64,000 nt of DNA from Caldilinea sp. CFX5 (GTDB taxonomy: Bacteria > Chloroflexota > Anaerolineae > Caldilineales > Caldilineaceae), in the NCBI GenBank assembly GCA_021405325.1, contig QWII01000048.1:1-64000 (forward strand), read 5' to 3'. Below the pieces are notes generated by a model. The model was not told where the DNA came from and ran no database searches. It worked only from the letters and a program-made list of their open reading frames with translations. Position 1 is the stretch's first letter. Each line of letters begins with the position of its first letter. Position numbers and translations under genes: made by a program. Below, in pieces: positions 32,881 to 41,516 of the stretch.

Positions 32881-33888
32881 ATGGCGCAACGACCAACGAT
32901 TATCGATGTCGCCCGCCAGGCCGGCGTCTCCAAATCGACTGTTTCACGCGTGCTTCAGGGCGATGGACCAGTGAGCCAGCAAAGCCAGGAAGCAGTCTGG
33001 CAGGCTGTTGCTGCGCTGGGCTATGAACAGAACGCCGTCGCCAGCAGCCTGCGCACCGAACGCACCTGGACGATCATGCTCGCCACGCCCGATATTACCA
33101 ACCCGTTCTGGGCCACGGTGGCGCGCGGCGTGCAGGACACCATGGAAGCGGCTGGCTATTCGGTCGTATTAGCGAACAGTGACTGGGACGCCAACCGCGA
33201 ACGGCTCTTTCTACGCACAGCAAAACGCAATCGCTTTGACGCCATCCTCATCAACCCGACGGCGGTCAGCGATCAGGAATTGTTGGCGACCGGCGTCCCG
33301 GTGGTGCTGCTGGGGATGCGCACCGATTTGACTGGATTCGATAACGTTGGCTCCGATTCGTATGACGGTGTCCAACAGGCGCTTAACCACCTGTACGCCT
33401 TGGGCCATCGCCGGATTGGCTTTATTCGTGGGCAACACAAAAGTGGCCGTGGTCTGGCCCGTCAGCGCGCCTATCACGATTTTATGCAACAACATGGCTT
33501 GCCGGTCGATCCAGACTTGATTGTCGAGGTTCCCTACGAGCTGGCGCAGGGCTATGCCGCGGCCCAGCAATTGTTAACGAGGGCTACACCGCCGACGGCG
33601 ATCTTTGCCGGCAACGATCTGCTTGCCATCGGGGCCATGCACGCGGCCCATGAGCAAGGGATTGCCATTCCGGCCGCGCTATCGATCATCGGGCTGGATG
33701 ATATTCCCGCCGCGGCGATGACCTTGCCAGGGTTGACAACGGTGGCGAAGCCGAAATATACGATTGGACAACAGGCAGCGACCTTTCTGCTGGAACGGTT
33801 GGCCGGCACAGCCCCAGCGGACGCGCGACGGCTTCTGCTGCCTTGCCAGTTGGTGGTGCGCGGTTCGACGGCAGCACCACCGGCGTGA
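32881..33888 (+). CDS. LacI-family transcriptional regulator
   Basis: 335 residues. The N-terminal HTH and hinge are TIIDVARQAGVSKSTVSRVL (about 4-23) and AVASSLRTERT; the remainder is a periplasmic-binding-protein-like ligand domain (TNPFWATVARGVQDTMEAAG, GHRRIGFIRG, AIFAGNDLLAIGAMHAA, IIGLDDIP). It lies directly upstream of an ADP-ribosylglycohydrolase gene and a CUT1 sugar transporter and presumably controls them in response to a sugar. Its own promoter carries a perfect operator. Confidence 0.95.
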   Translation: MAQRPTIIDVARQAGVSKSTVSRVLQGDGPVSQQSQEAVWQAVAALGYEQNAVASSLRTERTWTIMLATPDITNPFWATVARGVQDTMEAAGYSVVLANSDWDANRERLFLRTAKRNRFDAILINPTAVSDQELLATGVPVVLLGMRTDLTGFDNVGSDSYDGVQQALNHLYALGHRRIGFIRGQHKSGRGLARQRAYHDFMQQHGLPVDPDLIVEVPYELAQGYAAAQQLLTRATPPTAIFAGNDLLAIGAMHAAHEQGIAIPAALSIIGLDDIPAAAMTLPGLTTVAKPKYTIGQQAATFLLERLAGTAPADARRLLLPCQLVVRGSTAAPPA

Positions 33889-33921
33889 ACAACGACAACG
33901 AATTGGGGGAGTAACGAAGGC

Positions 33922-34905
33922 ATGATCACACGGCAACAATTAGCTGCGGATCGAGAACGCTGTCGAGCGAAGGCAGTGGGCTGTTTGTTGGGACTGGCAG
34001 TGGGGGACGCGCTAGGGGATCTGGGGCGCAACCAGGAACATCGCCTGCGCTATGGTATTGCCACCGAAGTGACCGCCGCCGCCAAGAGTACCGATGACAC
34101 CGAGTTTGCCCTGTTGACGGCGCGCACCATCCTCGATCATGGTGGTGATGTGACTACGGCGGCGGTTGTGCAATCATGGCGCAAGTACATTCTGGATCTG
34201 GGGGGCGTCTTTGAGCGCGGGGGCAAGCCCCAATATGGCGCGGTCGCCAATTTGCGCCGTGGGCTACTGCCGCCGCTCTCCGGCATTGACAATGTACAAA
34301 ACGATGATGACGGTGCCGCTATGCGGATTGCACCTATCGGCATTCTCTGCGCCGGGGAACCGGAACGCGCCGCCGCCTTGGCCCAACTTGAAGCGCAGAT
34401 CAGCCATGATCGCGACGGCATCTGGGCGGCGCAAGCGGTAGCCGCCAGCGTCGCCGTTGCGCTGGTGGATGGCACGGTTGATGAGATCATCGCCGCTGGT
34501 TTACGTCACATCCCGGAAAACAGTTGGTTAGGGCGCACAATGGCGCGGGCCATGACCATCTGCGATGAAGCGGGCAGCATCGAAAACGCTTGGCTCCCCT
34601 TGCATGATGATTTGTGGACGCCCGTCCATTCGGTCAGCCCGGAAGCCATTCCCCAAGCCTATGCTGTCTTCCGCCTCACCGGGGGTGATTTTCACAAGGG
34701 CATGTTCTGGGGCTGTAACTTTGGCCGCGACGCCGATACGATTGGCGCAGTCATCGGCGCCCTCTGTGGCGCCCGGCATGGCAACAGCGTCATCCCCGCC
34801 GCCTGGGCCGAAAAGGTGCGCCGCCCCGCCGGCGTCTGTCTACGCTTTGCTGCCCAGGAGGATGTCGTGGATGTTGGCGAACAGTTGGCCGCATATATTC
34901 GGTAA
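33922..34905 (+). CDS. ADP-ribosylglycohydrolase family protein (ARH 1)
   Basis: 327 residues, all-helical ARH fold. Both metal-binding motifs are intact: GLAVGDALGD with STDDTE (about 56-61), and GRDADTIGAVIGAL (about 268-281). Family members hydrolyse alpha-O- or alpha-N-ribosyl bonds such as ADP-ribosyl-protein, using two Mg ions. Here it follows the LacI gene by 33 bp and precedes a sugar ABC transporter, so a catabolic role on a ribosylated metabolite is more likely than protein de-ADP-ribosylation. Two further paralogues flank the citrate lyase genes. Confidence 0.9.
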   Translation: MITRQQLAADRERCRAKAVGCLLGLAVGDALGDLGRNQEHRLRYGIATEVTAAAKSTDDTEFALLTARTILDHGGDVTTAAVVQSWRKYILDLGGVFERGGKPQYGAVANLRRGLLPPLSGIDNVQNDDDGAAMRIAPIGILCAGEPERAAALAQLEAQISHDRDGIWAAQAVAASVAVALVDGTVDEIIAAGLRHIPENSWLGRTMARAMTICDEAGSIENAWLPLHDDLWTPVHSVSPEAIPQAYAVFRLTGGDFHKGMFWGCNFGRDADTIGAVIGALCGARHGNSVIPAAWAEKVRRPAGVCLRFAAQEDVVDVGEQLAAYIR

Positions 34906-34952
34906 GCTGTACATCGACTTAATGTTCTTCAATCATCGTAACCGTGATTTTA

Positions 34953-35405
34953 ATGACTAACAATACAACCAACAAGCATAGCGAATCAGAGCGGATTGTT
35001 TTAAAACGCTCACTTGATGGTTTAGGTTATAGTATTGGTAGCGGTGCTGTTCTGATTTTGATAGCTGCGTTATTTAGCTTCAGGCAAGCGTCGTTTCTAT
35101 TCGGCTGTCTCATCCTAGCATCATTGTTGATACTTCCTGTGGCTTATCTGCATATTTTACGGGATGATGAGCCAAAGCTCATTATGGATGAGAAGGGTAT
35201 TTATGCCAAAGATGTCGGTCAATTTACCTGGGAAAGCATTCGAGAGGTTTGGCCCGAATATTACCGTGGGGTTTGTATGCTTGTGTTAAAACTCAAAGAT
35301 AACGAACACTATCGGTTGCCTATATCATCGCTAACCATGCAACCTGACGATATTCGGTATTATGTTGAGAAGCAGATCGCCAAATACACGGAAGAACCCC
35401 GATAG
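34953..35405 (+). CDS. Small membrane protein, STM3941-like layout
   Basis: 150 residues from the ATG at 34953 (a GTG at 34944 is possible). Two adjacent membrane segments lie at about 25-65 (SIGSGAVLILIAALF and FLFGCLILASLLILPVAYL), followed by a soluble beta-rich part (KLIMDEKGIYAKDVGQFTWE, SIREVWPEYYR) that looks like a PH-type domain. The codon use is clearly more AT-rich than the neighbours, which suggests recent acquisition. Function unknown; it interrupts the ARH/ABC operon. Confidence 0.6.
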   Translation: MTNNTTNKHSESERIVLKRSLDGLGYSIGSGAVLILIAALFSFRQASFLFGCLILASLLILPVAYLHILRDDEPKLIMDEKGIYAKDVGQFTWESIREVWPEYYRGVCMLVLKLKDNEHYRLPISSLTMQPDDIRYYVEKQIAKYTEEPR

Positions 35406-35485
35406 CACAACCATATTCTGCATGTTATAACGGCTGTTTGGAATCGTGTTCAACATTTCCATTGCACCTTTTATAGGAGGAATCT

Positions 35486-36835
35486 ATGAGCAGCAAGCTA
35501 TCGCGTCGTCAATTTTTAAAAGCCGCCGGTGTTAGCGCCACGGGTTTAGCGTTGGTCGCCTGTGCGCCGATTGGTCAAGCGCCATCCGGCGCGGAGGGGA
35601 GCGCCCCCGCCGCCGATGTGGTGGAGATCGACTGGTGGACCGTGGCCGGCGCTGATGTCGGCACGGAGGAGGATCAACGGGCCTGGGTCGATGCCTTCCA
35701 TGCCAGCGAGGCCAGCCAGGGTGTGCGGGTCAACGCCACCTTCCTGCCCGATGATGGCTATTCGGAAAAGATGACCACCGTCCTCGGCACCGGCGCTGGT
35801 CTGCCCGATGTCGCCACCTTCTGGAGCGCCGACTGGTTCCCGCAAGCCACCGACCTGACCAGTTTCCTCGAACGCGATGGCGTGGATATTGACATGTACT
35901 CCAAGATTCACTTCGATACCCGCTGCCGCTTTGGCGACCAGATTATCGGCCTGCCGGTCGGCGTCGGCGCCACCATGTATTTCTACAACGCCACTCTCTT
36001 TGAAGAAAAAGGGTTGACGACGCCGGAGTGGGGCTACACCATGCAACAGTGGATGGCCGACGCCCAGCAACTCAGCGCCCCCGACAAGAAGATCTTTGGC
36101 GCCGCCATGCCCACCCGTGTCTGGCGTGGCGAGTTTTTCGCCTTTGGCGCCCGCCCCTTTGATGACGAGGGCAAGGTGGTCGATGGCTTTATGAATGGCC
36201 CCAAGACCCAAGCCGCTTTTGAGTTTATGCACGACCTAGCGAAGTCCGGGGCCACACCGACCTATGCCGAATTCCAGGCGTTGCAAACCGAAGGCACCGG
36301 CCCGATTGATCTCTTCAACACCGGTCGGCTGGGCTTTGCTGGGTTGAACAACGGCCAGTTCAGGCGCGTCGATGAAGCGGGCGTGAAATTTGGCTTGGTG
36401 CATAATCCCCAGGTTGAAGGCGAAGAGGTGATCACCAACGGCTGGACGCTACAACTGGGCATCCCCAAAGGCAGCCAGAAACAGGAAGGCGCCTGGCAAT
36501 GGCTCAAGTGGATGACCGGCATGGAGGGCCAGCGGTTCCTGCAAGCGCGCGACAACGGCTACACCGCCAACATCCCTGCGCTCTGGGAAGAACACCCGGC
36601 CAAAGAAGACCCCCGCGTCCAGTTCTTCTTTGAGATCCTCAAGACGAAGCAAGTCTGGGAATTTTCCGGGCGCTTCCCCTATTTCGGCAAAGTCACCCGC
36701 CTCTGCCAGGATCTCTACGACCAGATCTACCTGGGCGACATCGAAAAAGCCGCCATCAAACCGGCGTTGGATGCGCTAGTCGCCCAAGCGCAGGAAATCG
36801 TGGACACCGAGCGGAAAGCGTTGGGTCTGGCTTAA
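35486..36835 (+). CDS. Sugar ABC transporter substrate-binding lipoprotein
   Basis: 449 residues. The N-terminus has a Tat motif (RRQFLK at 7-12) followed by a lipobox LVAC with Cys26, so it is exported folded and lipid-anchored outside the cell. The rest is a family 1 (maltose-type) binding protein (VVEIDWWTVAGAD, NATFLPDDGYSEKMTTVL, LTSFLERDG, GLPVGVGATMYFYNATLF). AGGAGG precedes the ATG. The two permease genes follow. No ATPase gene is nearby; CUT1 systems often share one encoded elsewhere. Confidence 0.93.
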   Translation: MSSKLSRRQFLKAAGVSATGLALVACAPIGQAPSGAEGSAPAADVVEIDWWTVAGADVGTEEDQRAWVDAFHASEASQGVRVNATFLPDDGYSEKMTTVLGTGAGLPDVATFWSADWFPQATDLTSFLERDGVDIDMYSKIHFDTRCRFGDQIIGLPVGVGATMYFYNATLFEEKGLTTPEWGYTMQQWMADAQQLSAPDKKIFGAAMPTRVWRGEFFAFGARPFDDEGKVVDGFMNGPKTQAAFEFMHDLAKSGATPTYAEFQALQTEGTGPIDLFNTGRLGFAGLNNGQFRRVDEAGVKFGLVHNPQVEGEEVITNGWTLQLGIPKGSQKQEGAWQWLKWMTGMEGQRFLQARDNGYTANIPALWEEHPAKEDPRVQFFFEILKTKQVWEFSGRFPYFGKVTRLCQDLYDQIYLGDIEKAAIKPALDALVAQAQEIVDTERKALGLA

Positions 36836-36837
36836 TA

Positions 36838-36942
36838 CCTGACAAGGTGACAAGGTGAAGGGGTGACAAGTCAGGTTGATGCTACGATGAATGTTCCCCA
36901 TTAACGATCACCCTGTCACCCTGTCACCCTGTCACCTTGTCA
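36838..36942. repeat. Octamer-built palindrome between binding protein and permease genes
   Basis: Left arm: GACAAGGT GACAAGGT GAAGGGGT GACAAGTC; right arm: ACCCTGTC three times then ACCTTGTC. Each arm is a tandem octamer and the two arms are inverted copies. It fills the space between the binding-protein stop and the permease start, where it could attenuate downstream expression. Confidence 0.8.
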
Positions 36943-36956
36943 TCTTCTGGAGTTCT

Positions 36957-37853
36957 ATGCGTCCGGCAACACGCGAAGCCATCGAAGGTTATATCGGCAT
37001 CAGCCCGTGGTTGATTGGCTTTCTGCTCTTCACCTTGGGGCCGTTTGTCGCGTCCTTTGTCCTCAGTTTTAGCGACTGGCGGATTACGGTTGCGCCGACG
37101 TGGGTGGGGACGGACAACTATGTGCGCATCTTTACCAAAGATCCCGATTTCTACCAGTCGCTCAAAGTGACCTTTACCTATGTAGCGCTGTCGCTGCCGA
37201 TCAACCTGGCGGCGGGGTTGGGGTTGTCGTTGCTGCTCAATCATCAGTTGTTTGGCATACGCGGCTTTCGCACCTTGTTCTACCTGCCGGTAGTACTCTC
37301 CGGCGTCTCGGTGGCGTTGATGTGGGCCTGGCTGCTCAACCCGGAATATGGTGTGGTCAATACGCTCTTGGCCGCTGTGGGCATCACGGGGCCGCAATGG
37401 TTTTGGAGTCCAACCTGGGCCTTGCCGAGCGTGGTCTTGATGAGCCTGTGGCGGGTCGGCGGCGGTGCGATTATTTACCTGGCTGGCCTGCAAAACATCC
37501 CGCCCCATCTCTACGAAGCGGCGGAGATCGATGGGGCCAGTCGCTGGGCGCGGTTGCGGCATATCACCTTGCCCATGCTCACGCCAACGATCTTCTTTCA
37601 ACTAGTGATGGAACTGATCGACGCCTTTCAGGTCTTTACCGCCGTCTATGTGATCACCGGGGGCGGGCCGGTGCGCTCGACGCTTTTCTACATGTACCTG
37701 ATCTTCCGCACGGCCTTCCAGGATTTTGACATGGGCTATGCTTCGGCACTGGCTTGGATTATGGCGGTGATCATCATGATCTTCACGGCGCTGGTCTTCC
37801 GTAGTTCGCCGCTCTGGGTCTATTATGAAGCCGAAGGGCGAGGGAACCGCTAA
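36957..37853 (+). CDS. Sugar ABC transporter permease, MalF type
   Basis: 298 residues from the ATG at 36957 (GGAG five bases upstream); the earlier in-frame start would translate the repeat. Six membrane segments, beginning GYIGISPWLIGFLLFTLGPF, and the EAA loop YEAAEIDGASRWARLRHITL that contacts the ATPase. It overlaps the next permease start (TAATG). With the neighbouring binding protein it forms a CUT1 importer. Confidence 0.92.
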   Translation: MRPATREAIEGYIGISPWLIGFLLFTLGPFVASFVLSFSDWRITVAPTWVGTDNYVRIFTKDPDFYQSLKVTFTYVALSLPINLAAGLGLSLLLNHQLFGIRGFRTLFYLPVVLSGVSVALMWAWLLNPEYGVVNTLLAAVGITGPQWFWSPTWALPSVVLMSLWRVGGGAIIYLAGLQNIPPHLYEAAEIDGASRWARLRHITLPMLTPTIFFQLVMELIDAFQVFTAVYVITGGGPVRSTLFYMYLIFRTAFQDFDMGYASALAWIMAVIIMIFTALVFRSSPLWVYYEAEGRGNR

Positions 37854-38743
37854 TGGCTGTCCAATCTTCGACGGCGCAGTTGACCGTCAAAACGCCGTTG
37901 CTGGCCTCGCGCACCTGGTCGCGCCGGCTGAACCATCTGCTTGTCTTCCTGGCGTTGGTAGTTCTGGCGATCTTGATGATCATCATCCCGATTGGCTGGA
38001 TGGTGATTACGGCGCTCAAGGAGCCGCAGCAGATCTTTGCCTGGCCGCCGGTCTACTGGCCTGACCCCATCCGCTGGCAGAATTTTACTGATGTGCTGAC
38101 GCAGATTCCCTTTGTGCGCTATGCCGGTAACTCGTTCTTGATTGCCTTTATGAACATTATCGGGCGGCTGTTGTCCTGTACACTGGTCGCCTATTCGTTC
38201 GCCCGACTGCGCTTTCCGGGGCGGAATTTGCTCTTTATGTTGCTGCTCTCGACCCTGATGATCCCCGGTCAGGTGACGCTCTTGCCCCAGTTTGTGCTTT
38301 TTAACTGGCTGGGCTGGGTGGGCAGTTACCTGCCGTTGATTGTGCCGTCGTTTTTTGGCAACGCCTTTTTTATCTTTCTCATGCGCCAGTATATTTTGAC
38401 CATTCCGCGCGACCTCGACGAAGCGGCGCGCATCGACGGCGCCTCAACCTGGGGCGTCTTCCGGCGCATCATCCTGCCCCTCTGTGTGCCGCCAATGATG
38501 GTGATCGCGGTGTTGACCTTTTTGTGGACCTGGAATGAATTTCTCGACCCGCTCATCTACATCAGCGACTATGACGCCTATACGATCCAGTTAGGGTTGA
38601 ACATGCTCAAGGGGCGCTACAATATCCAGTGGAATTTGATCATGGCCGGCTCGTTGATTGGGGTGCTGCCGCCGTTGCTGCTCTATTTTGTAGCGCAAAA
38701 ACATTTGATCGGCGGGATCGCCAGTGTGGGGATTAAGGGATAG
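37853..38743 (+). CDS. Sugar ABC transporter permease, MalG type
   Basis: 296 residues with six membrane segments (HLLVFLALVVLAILMIIIPI first) and the EAA loop LDEAARIDGASTWGVFRRII. Its ATG shares a base with the upstream stop codon, so the two permeases are made in equal amounts. It is the last gene of the transporter operon. Confidence 0.93.
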   Translation: MAVQSSTAQLTVKTPLLASRTWSRRLNHLLVFLALVVLAILMIIIPIGWMVITALKEPQQIFAWPPVYWPDPIRWQNFTDVLTQIPFVRYAGNSFLIAFMNIIGRLLSCTLVAYSFARLRFPGRNLLFMLLLSTLMIPGQVTLLPQFVLFNWLGWVGSYLPLIVPSFFGNAFFIFLMRQYILTIPRDLDEAARIDGASTWGVFRRIILPLCVPPMMVIAVLTFLWTWNEFLDPLIYISDYDAYTIQLGLNMLKGRYNIQWNLIMAGSLIGVLPPLLLYFVAQKHLIGGIASVGIKG

Positions 38744-38789
38744 TCATGCTGCCTTAGGAGAGCGCCCCGGTGACAGTGACAAGCGCAAG

Positions 38790-38836
38790 TTGACATTTAG
38801 CTGCACTTATGCCAAAATGTTATACAGGTTGTATAA
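38790..38836 (+). promoter_or_regulatory. Putative toxin-antitoxin promoter and operator
   Basis: TTGACA (38790-38795), 17 bp, CAAAAT (38813-38818), then the near-perfect palindrome TTATACAGGTTGTATAA (38820-38836). The palindrome is a good candidate site for the Phd-type antitoxin encoded 34 bp downstream. The -10 is weak. Confidence 0.5.
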
Positions 38837-38869
38837 GTTGTCTGATCTGTATAGATACAAAGGTAAATT

Positions 38870-39130
38870 ATGACTGTCAAAACAATTAAGAGCGAAGAGG
38901 CGCGGAGCAAAATGCGCGATATTTTGGATGACGTGACGGCTGGTCGCGAGGTTGTGATTGAGCGCTATAACAAACCGGTGGGCGTGATCATTCCCCATGC
39001 GCTTTGGCAACGCTTCAAGAAATTACAGCGTGAGGAGATTGCCCGTATTCGGCAGGAGATGGATGCAGGGAACTATCGGACATGGGATGAGGTAAAGACC
39101 GAATTGCAAGCAGAAGGCATTTTGCCGTGA
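38870..39130 (+). CDS. Phd/YefM-type antitoxin
   Basis: 86 residues. The N-terminal Phd fold is clear (TVKTIKSEEARSKMRDILDD, then VTAGREVVIERYNKPVGVII) and the C-terminal tail is acidic and flexible as in toxin-binding tails. It overlaps the toxin gene by 4 bp (GTGA). It should dimerise, repress the operon through the TTATACA/TGTATAA palindrome and neutralise the RelE-like toxin. Confidence 0.88.
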   Translation: MTVKTIKSEEARSKMRDILDDVTAGREVVIERYNKPVGVIIPHALWQRFKKLQREEIARIRQEMDAGNYRTWDEVKTELQAEGILP

Positions 39131-39366
39131 GATGGGAGTTACGCTTAAGCCGCGAGGCTATCGCTGCCTTGTATCGACTTGACCGTAATATTGCTCGTAA
39201 TGTATCCGCCGCGTTAGATGAGATGTCCATTGATCCTGCTCTGGCGAATTTACAAGCGGATGAGGATGATCCCAGTCTTTATTGGCTTGCCGTCGAGGGT
39301 GATGTAACCATTCGCTTAGAAATTCTTGACGAACGCCATGCGATCCGGATTGTCAGGATTGATTAG
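39127..39366 (+). CDS. RelE/ParE-superfamily toxin
   Basis: 79 residues beginning with GTG inside the antitoxin stop. The pattern MRWELRLSREAIAALYRLD, then a middle of YWLAVEGDVTIRLEILDE and the ending AIRIVRID fits the RelE/ParE fold, although it is slightly shorter than usual. Target (ribosome-bound mRNA or gyrase) cannot be told from sequence. Its 3' end overlaps the start of the kelch gene. Confidence 0.8.
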   Translation: MRWELRLSREAIAALYRLDRNIARNVSAALDEMSIDPALANLQADEDDPSLYWLAVEGDVTIRLEILDERHAIRIVRID

Positions 39367-40339
39367 ACGCCTTATTCCCAAGCCTCTGACCATCAACTAC
39401 CGTTATCTAGGATTGGTCGCCAGTTTTTGTGCGCTGACACTTTTCCTCTGGCGTAATTGCCAGATCCCAGAAGAATCATTTGTCGCGATGACACCCCGGC
39501 GCGCCTTTGGCGCAGCCGTGTTACATGATCAGGTTTACGTTGTCGGTGGCTGGAATGGCGCCGCGAGCCAACTCGATCTAGTCGAGGTGTTTGACCCGGC
39601 TGCACATCAATGGGCGAGGGCCGCCCCATTACAGGTTGCCCGTAGCCAACATGCGGTAATCGCCGTGGATGAGCAACTGTGGGCGATTGGCGGTTGGAGC
39701 GCCGACCACGGATTGGTGAGCGCCGTCGAACGGTTTTCAGTGGCGCAAGGCGACTGGACAATTGTAACGCACCTGCCGATGCCACGGCGGGAACCGGGCG
39801 CAGCGCATTTCAAGCAATGGCTAGTGGTCGCCGGCGGTTTTGATGGCAGCAGTGACGCTGATCTCGATGGCTACAGCAACCGAGTTGAAGCGTATGATCT
39901 CGACCAGGGAAGCTGGCGGCGGTTAGCGAATCTGGCTGTGCCGCGCCGCGGTTTGGCGCTGGTGGCGGCGGATGAGCGCCTTTTTGCCCTTGGCGGTTAC
40001 ACGGCGGAAGGCGGCTTTACCAATATCGTGGAAGAGTACGACGCCGCGCGGAATCGCTGGGTGCAGCTACCTTGGGCCATTGCCCCCCGCACCTGGGTCG
40101 CGCCGGTGGTGATCGACGGGGCAATCCTGCTGGCCGGTGGCTATAACCAGAGCGGGTTTCTGGGGTTGGTCGAACGGATCGATCCCCACACCGGTCAATT
40201 GTGTCACCCGCCACCGTTACAGACGCCCCGTTCCTGGTTTGCCCTGGCGCCAACAACGATTGGGCTGTTGGCGCTGGGCGGGGAAACAGCGGATGGCTTT
40301 ACCGGCAACAGCGAGCTGGTTGCGACCAACTGTGAGTAG
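39338..40339 (+). CDS. Membrane-anchored kelch-repeat protein
   Basis: About 333 residues from the ATG at 39338; a TTG at 39326 is also in frame, and either start lies inside the toxin gene. A basic stretch and one membrane segment (YLGLVASFCALTLFLWR) form a signal anchor, followed by about six kelch repeats with the GG...W pattern (VYVVGGWNG, LWAIGGWSADHG, LVVAGGFDGSS, LFALGGYTAEGG, ILLAGGYNQSG, LLALGGETADG) forming a beta-propeller outside the cell. Likely a carbohydrate- or protein-binding surface protein. Position suggests incidental linkage with the toxin genes. Confidence 0.82.
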   Translation: MRSGLSGLIRRLIPKPLTINYRYLGLVASFCALTLFLWRNCQIPEESFVAMTPRRAFGAAVLHDQVYVVGGWNGAASQLDLVEVFDPAAHQWARAAPLQVARSQHAVIAVDEQLWAIGGWSADHGLVSAVERFSVAQGDWTIVTHLPMPRREPGAAHFKQWLVVAGGFDGSSDADLDGYSNRVEAYDLDQGSWRRLANLAVPRRGLALVAADERLFALGGYTAEGGFTNIVEEYDAARNRWVQLPWAIAPRTWVAPVVIDGAILLAGGYNQSGFLGLVERIDPHTGQLCHPPPLQTPRSWFALAPTTIGLLALGGETADGFTGNSELVATNCE

Positions 40340-40359
40340 TTTCGCACAAGATTAATAAC

Positions 40360-40422
40360 GACTAAACACAGAAAGAAGAAACACAGAAAAATGCTCCGTG
40401 TTCTTTCGCTCCATGTTTAGTC
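40360..40422. repeat. Palindrome upstream of ARH 2
   Basis: GACTAAACACAGAAAGAAG-type left arm against CTTTCGCTCCATGTTTAGTC at the right, with ACACAGA/TCCGTGT inside. It is an imperfect palindrome in the 100-bp gap between the kelch and ARH genes. Confidence 0.6.
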
Positions 40423-40442
40423 TCTTAGCGTAGGATAGCGAT

Positions 40443-41426
40443 ATGAGTGAGATAGAGGATCGATTACGGCGCGCACGGGGCGCATTGGTTGGCGTGGCCA
40501 TTGGTGACGCGATGGGTGCGCCGGTGGAGGGCCGTTCTGCCGCCGAGATTCGCCAGAGCTATGGCCGCATCACCGACTTTCTCAGTAACGACGCCGTTGG
40601 CACCGATGACACCGATTTTACCCTCTTTAACGCCCACCTGTTGCTGACCTATGGCGCTGCGATTACGCTGGAACAAGTAGAGGCGGAGTGGCGCCACCGG
40701 CTGTTGAGCGGCCAATGGTTCTACCGCCCTGGCGGCTTTAGCGATGTCGTTTCGACGCGCAACCTGGCTACCGGTCTTCATGCCCCGCAGTCGGGCGCCT
40801 TTGGTCATCAGATGTGGAGCGACGGCGTGGCAATGGCGATCAGCCCTGCCGGCATCCTTGCCGCTGGTCGGCCTGAACTGGCGGCGCAACTGGCCGTCAC
40901 CCTGGGTAGCGTCTCCAATGGGCGGGATGGCGTTTGGGCGGCGCAAGCAGTGGCAGCGGCGGTTGCCGTGGCGATGGTGGGCGCTTCGCCACAGGAGATG
41001 TTGGCAACGGCGTTAGCGATGATTCCGCCTGATTCGTGGACCAGCCGTGCGCTACAACGGGCCAACGCGATCAGCAAACAATTTTCGGCGGATCTTGATA
41101 CTGCCCTGCAACAGTTGAGCGATGAGATTGTCGTGGCCTGGTGGCCGTGGGCCGATCTGGTGACGGAAGCCGTACCGCTGGCCTTTGGTGCGTTTCTGGC
41201 GACCAATGGCGACTTTCGCCGCGCCGTCCCTGCCGGGGTCAGCCTGGGGCGCGATGCCGACACGATTGGCGCTATTGTCGGCAGCCTGGCCGGCGCTTAT
41301 GGTGGTCGCAACGCCATTCCCGATGCCTGGGCCAGCCGGGTGCAGGTTTCTACTGGCAAGTGCATCGGCTTTGTCGCCGGCCAGTCGATTGAAACCGTGG
41401 CGGAACAGCTTGTCAACAAAAGCTAA
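40443..41426 (+). CDS. ADP-ribosylglycohydrolase family protein (ARH 2)
   Basis: 327 residues with both metal-binding motifs: GVAIGDAMGAP plus GTDDTD (about 50-55) and GRDADTIGAIVGSLAGAYGG (about 266-285). It is the same length as ARH 1 but only moderately similar. It is the first gene of a run comprising a CitD-CitE fusion, CitF and a third ARH. In that context a substrate related to the phosphoribosyl-dephospho-CoA group of citrate lyase is an attractive possibility, because that group contains an alpha-1,2 ribosyl linkage like those cut by ARH enzymes. This is inference. Confidence 0.9.
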   Translation: MSEIEDRLRRARGALVGVAIGDAMGAPVEGRSAAEIRQSYGRITDFLSNDAVGTDDTDFTLFNAHLLLTYGAAITLEQVEAEWRHRLLSGQWFYRPGGFSDVVSTRNLATGLHAPQSGAFGHQMWSDGVAMAISPAGILAAGRPELAAQLAVTLGSVSNGRDGVWAAQAVAAAVAVAMVGASPQEMLATALAMIPPDSWTSRALQRANAISKQFSADLDTALQQLSDEIVVAWWPWADLVTEAVPLAFGAFLATNGDFRRAVPAGVSLGRDADTIGAIVGSLAGAYGGRNAIPDAWASRVQVSTGKCIGFVAGQSIETVAEQLVNKS

Positions 41427-41437
41427 CTATTGCTGGT

Positions 41438-41500
41438 TCCTCACGCTTCGCGTGGGGACGCAGAGCGTCCAACCTGCATTCCGCCGCCGAGCGGCGGAAC
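41438..41500. repeat. Triple-hairpin REP-like element
   Basis: Three successive small hairpins: CCTCACGCTTCGCGTGGGG, GGACGCAGAGCGTCC and TTCCGCCGCCGAGCGGCGGAA. The compact run between ARH 2 and citDE resembles REP elements of other genomes. No second copy was found in this window. Confidence 0.65.
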
Positions 41501-41516
41501 GAGAAGGGGAAAAACG

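Noticed and set aside
41430..41516. Longer N-terminus for the CitD-CitE protein
   Set aside because: The extension is translated from a triple-hairpin repeat, and CitD similarity begins only after the ATG at 41517.
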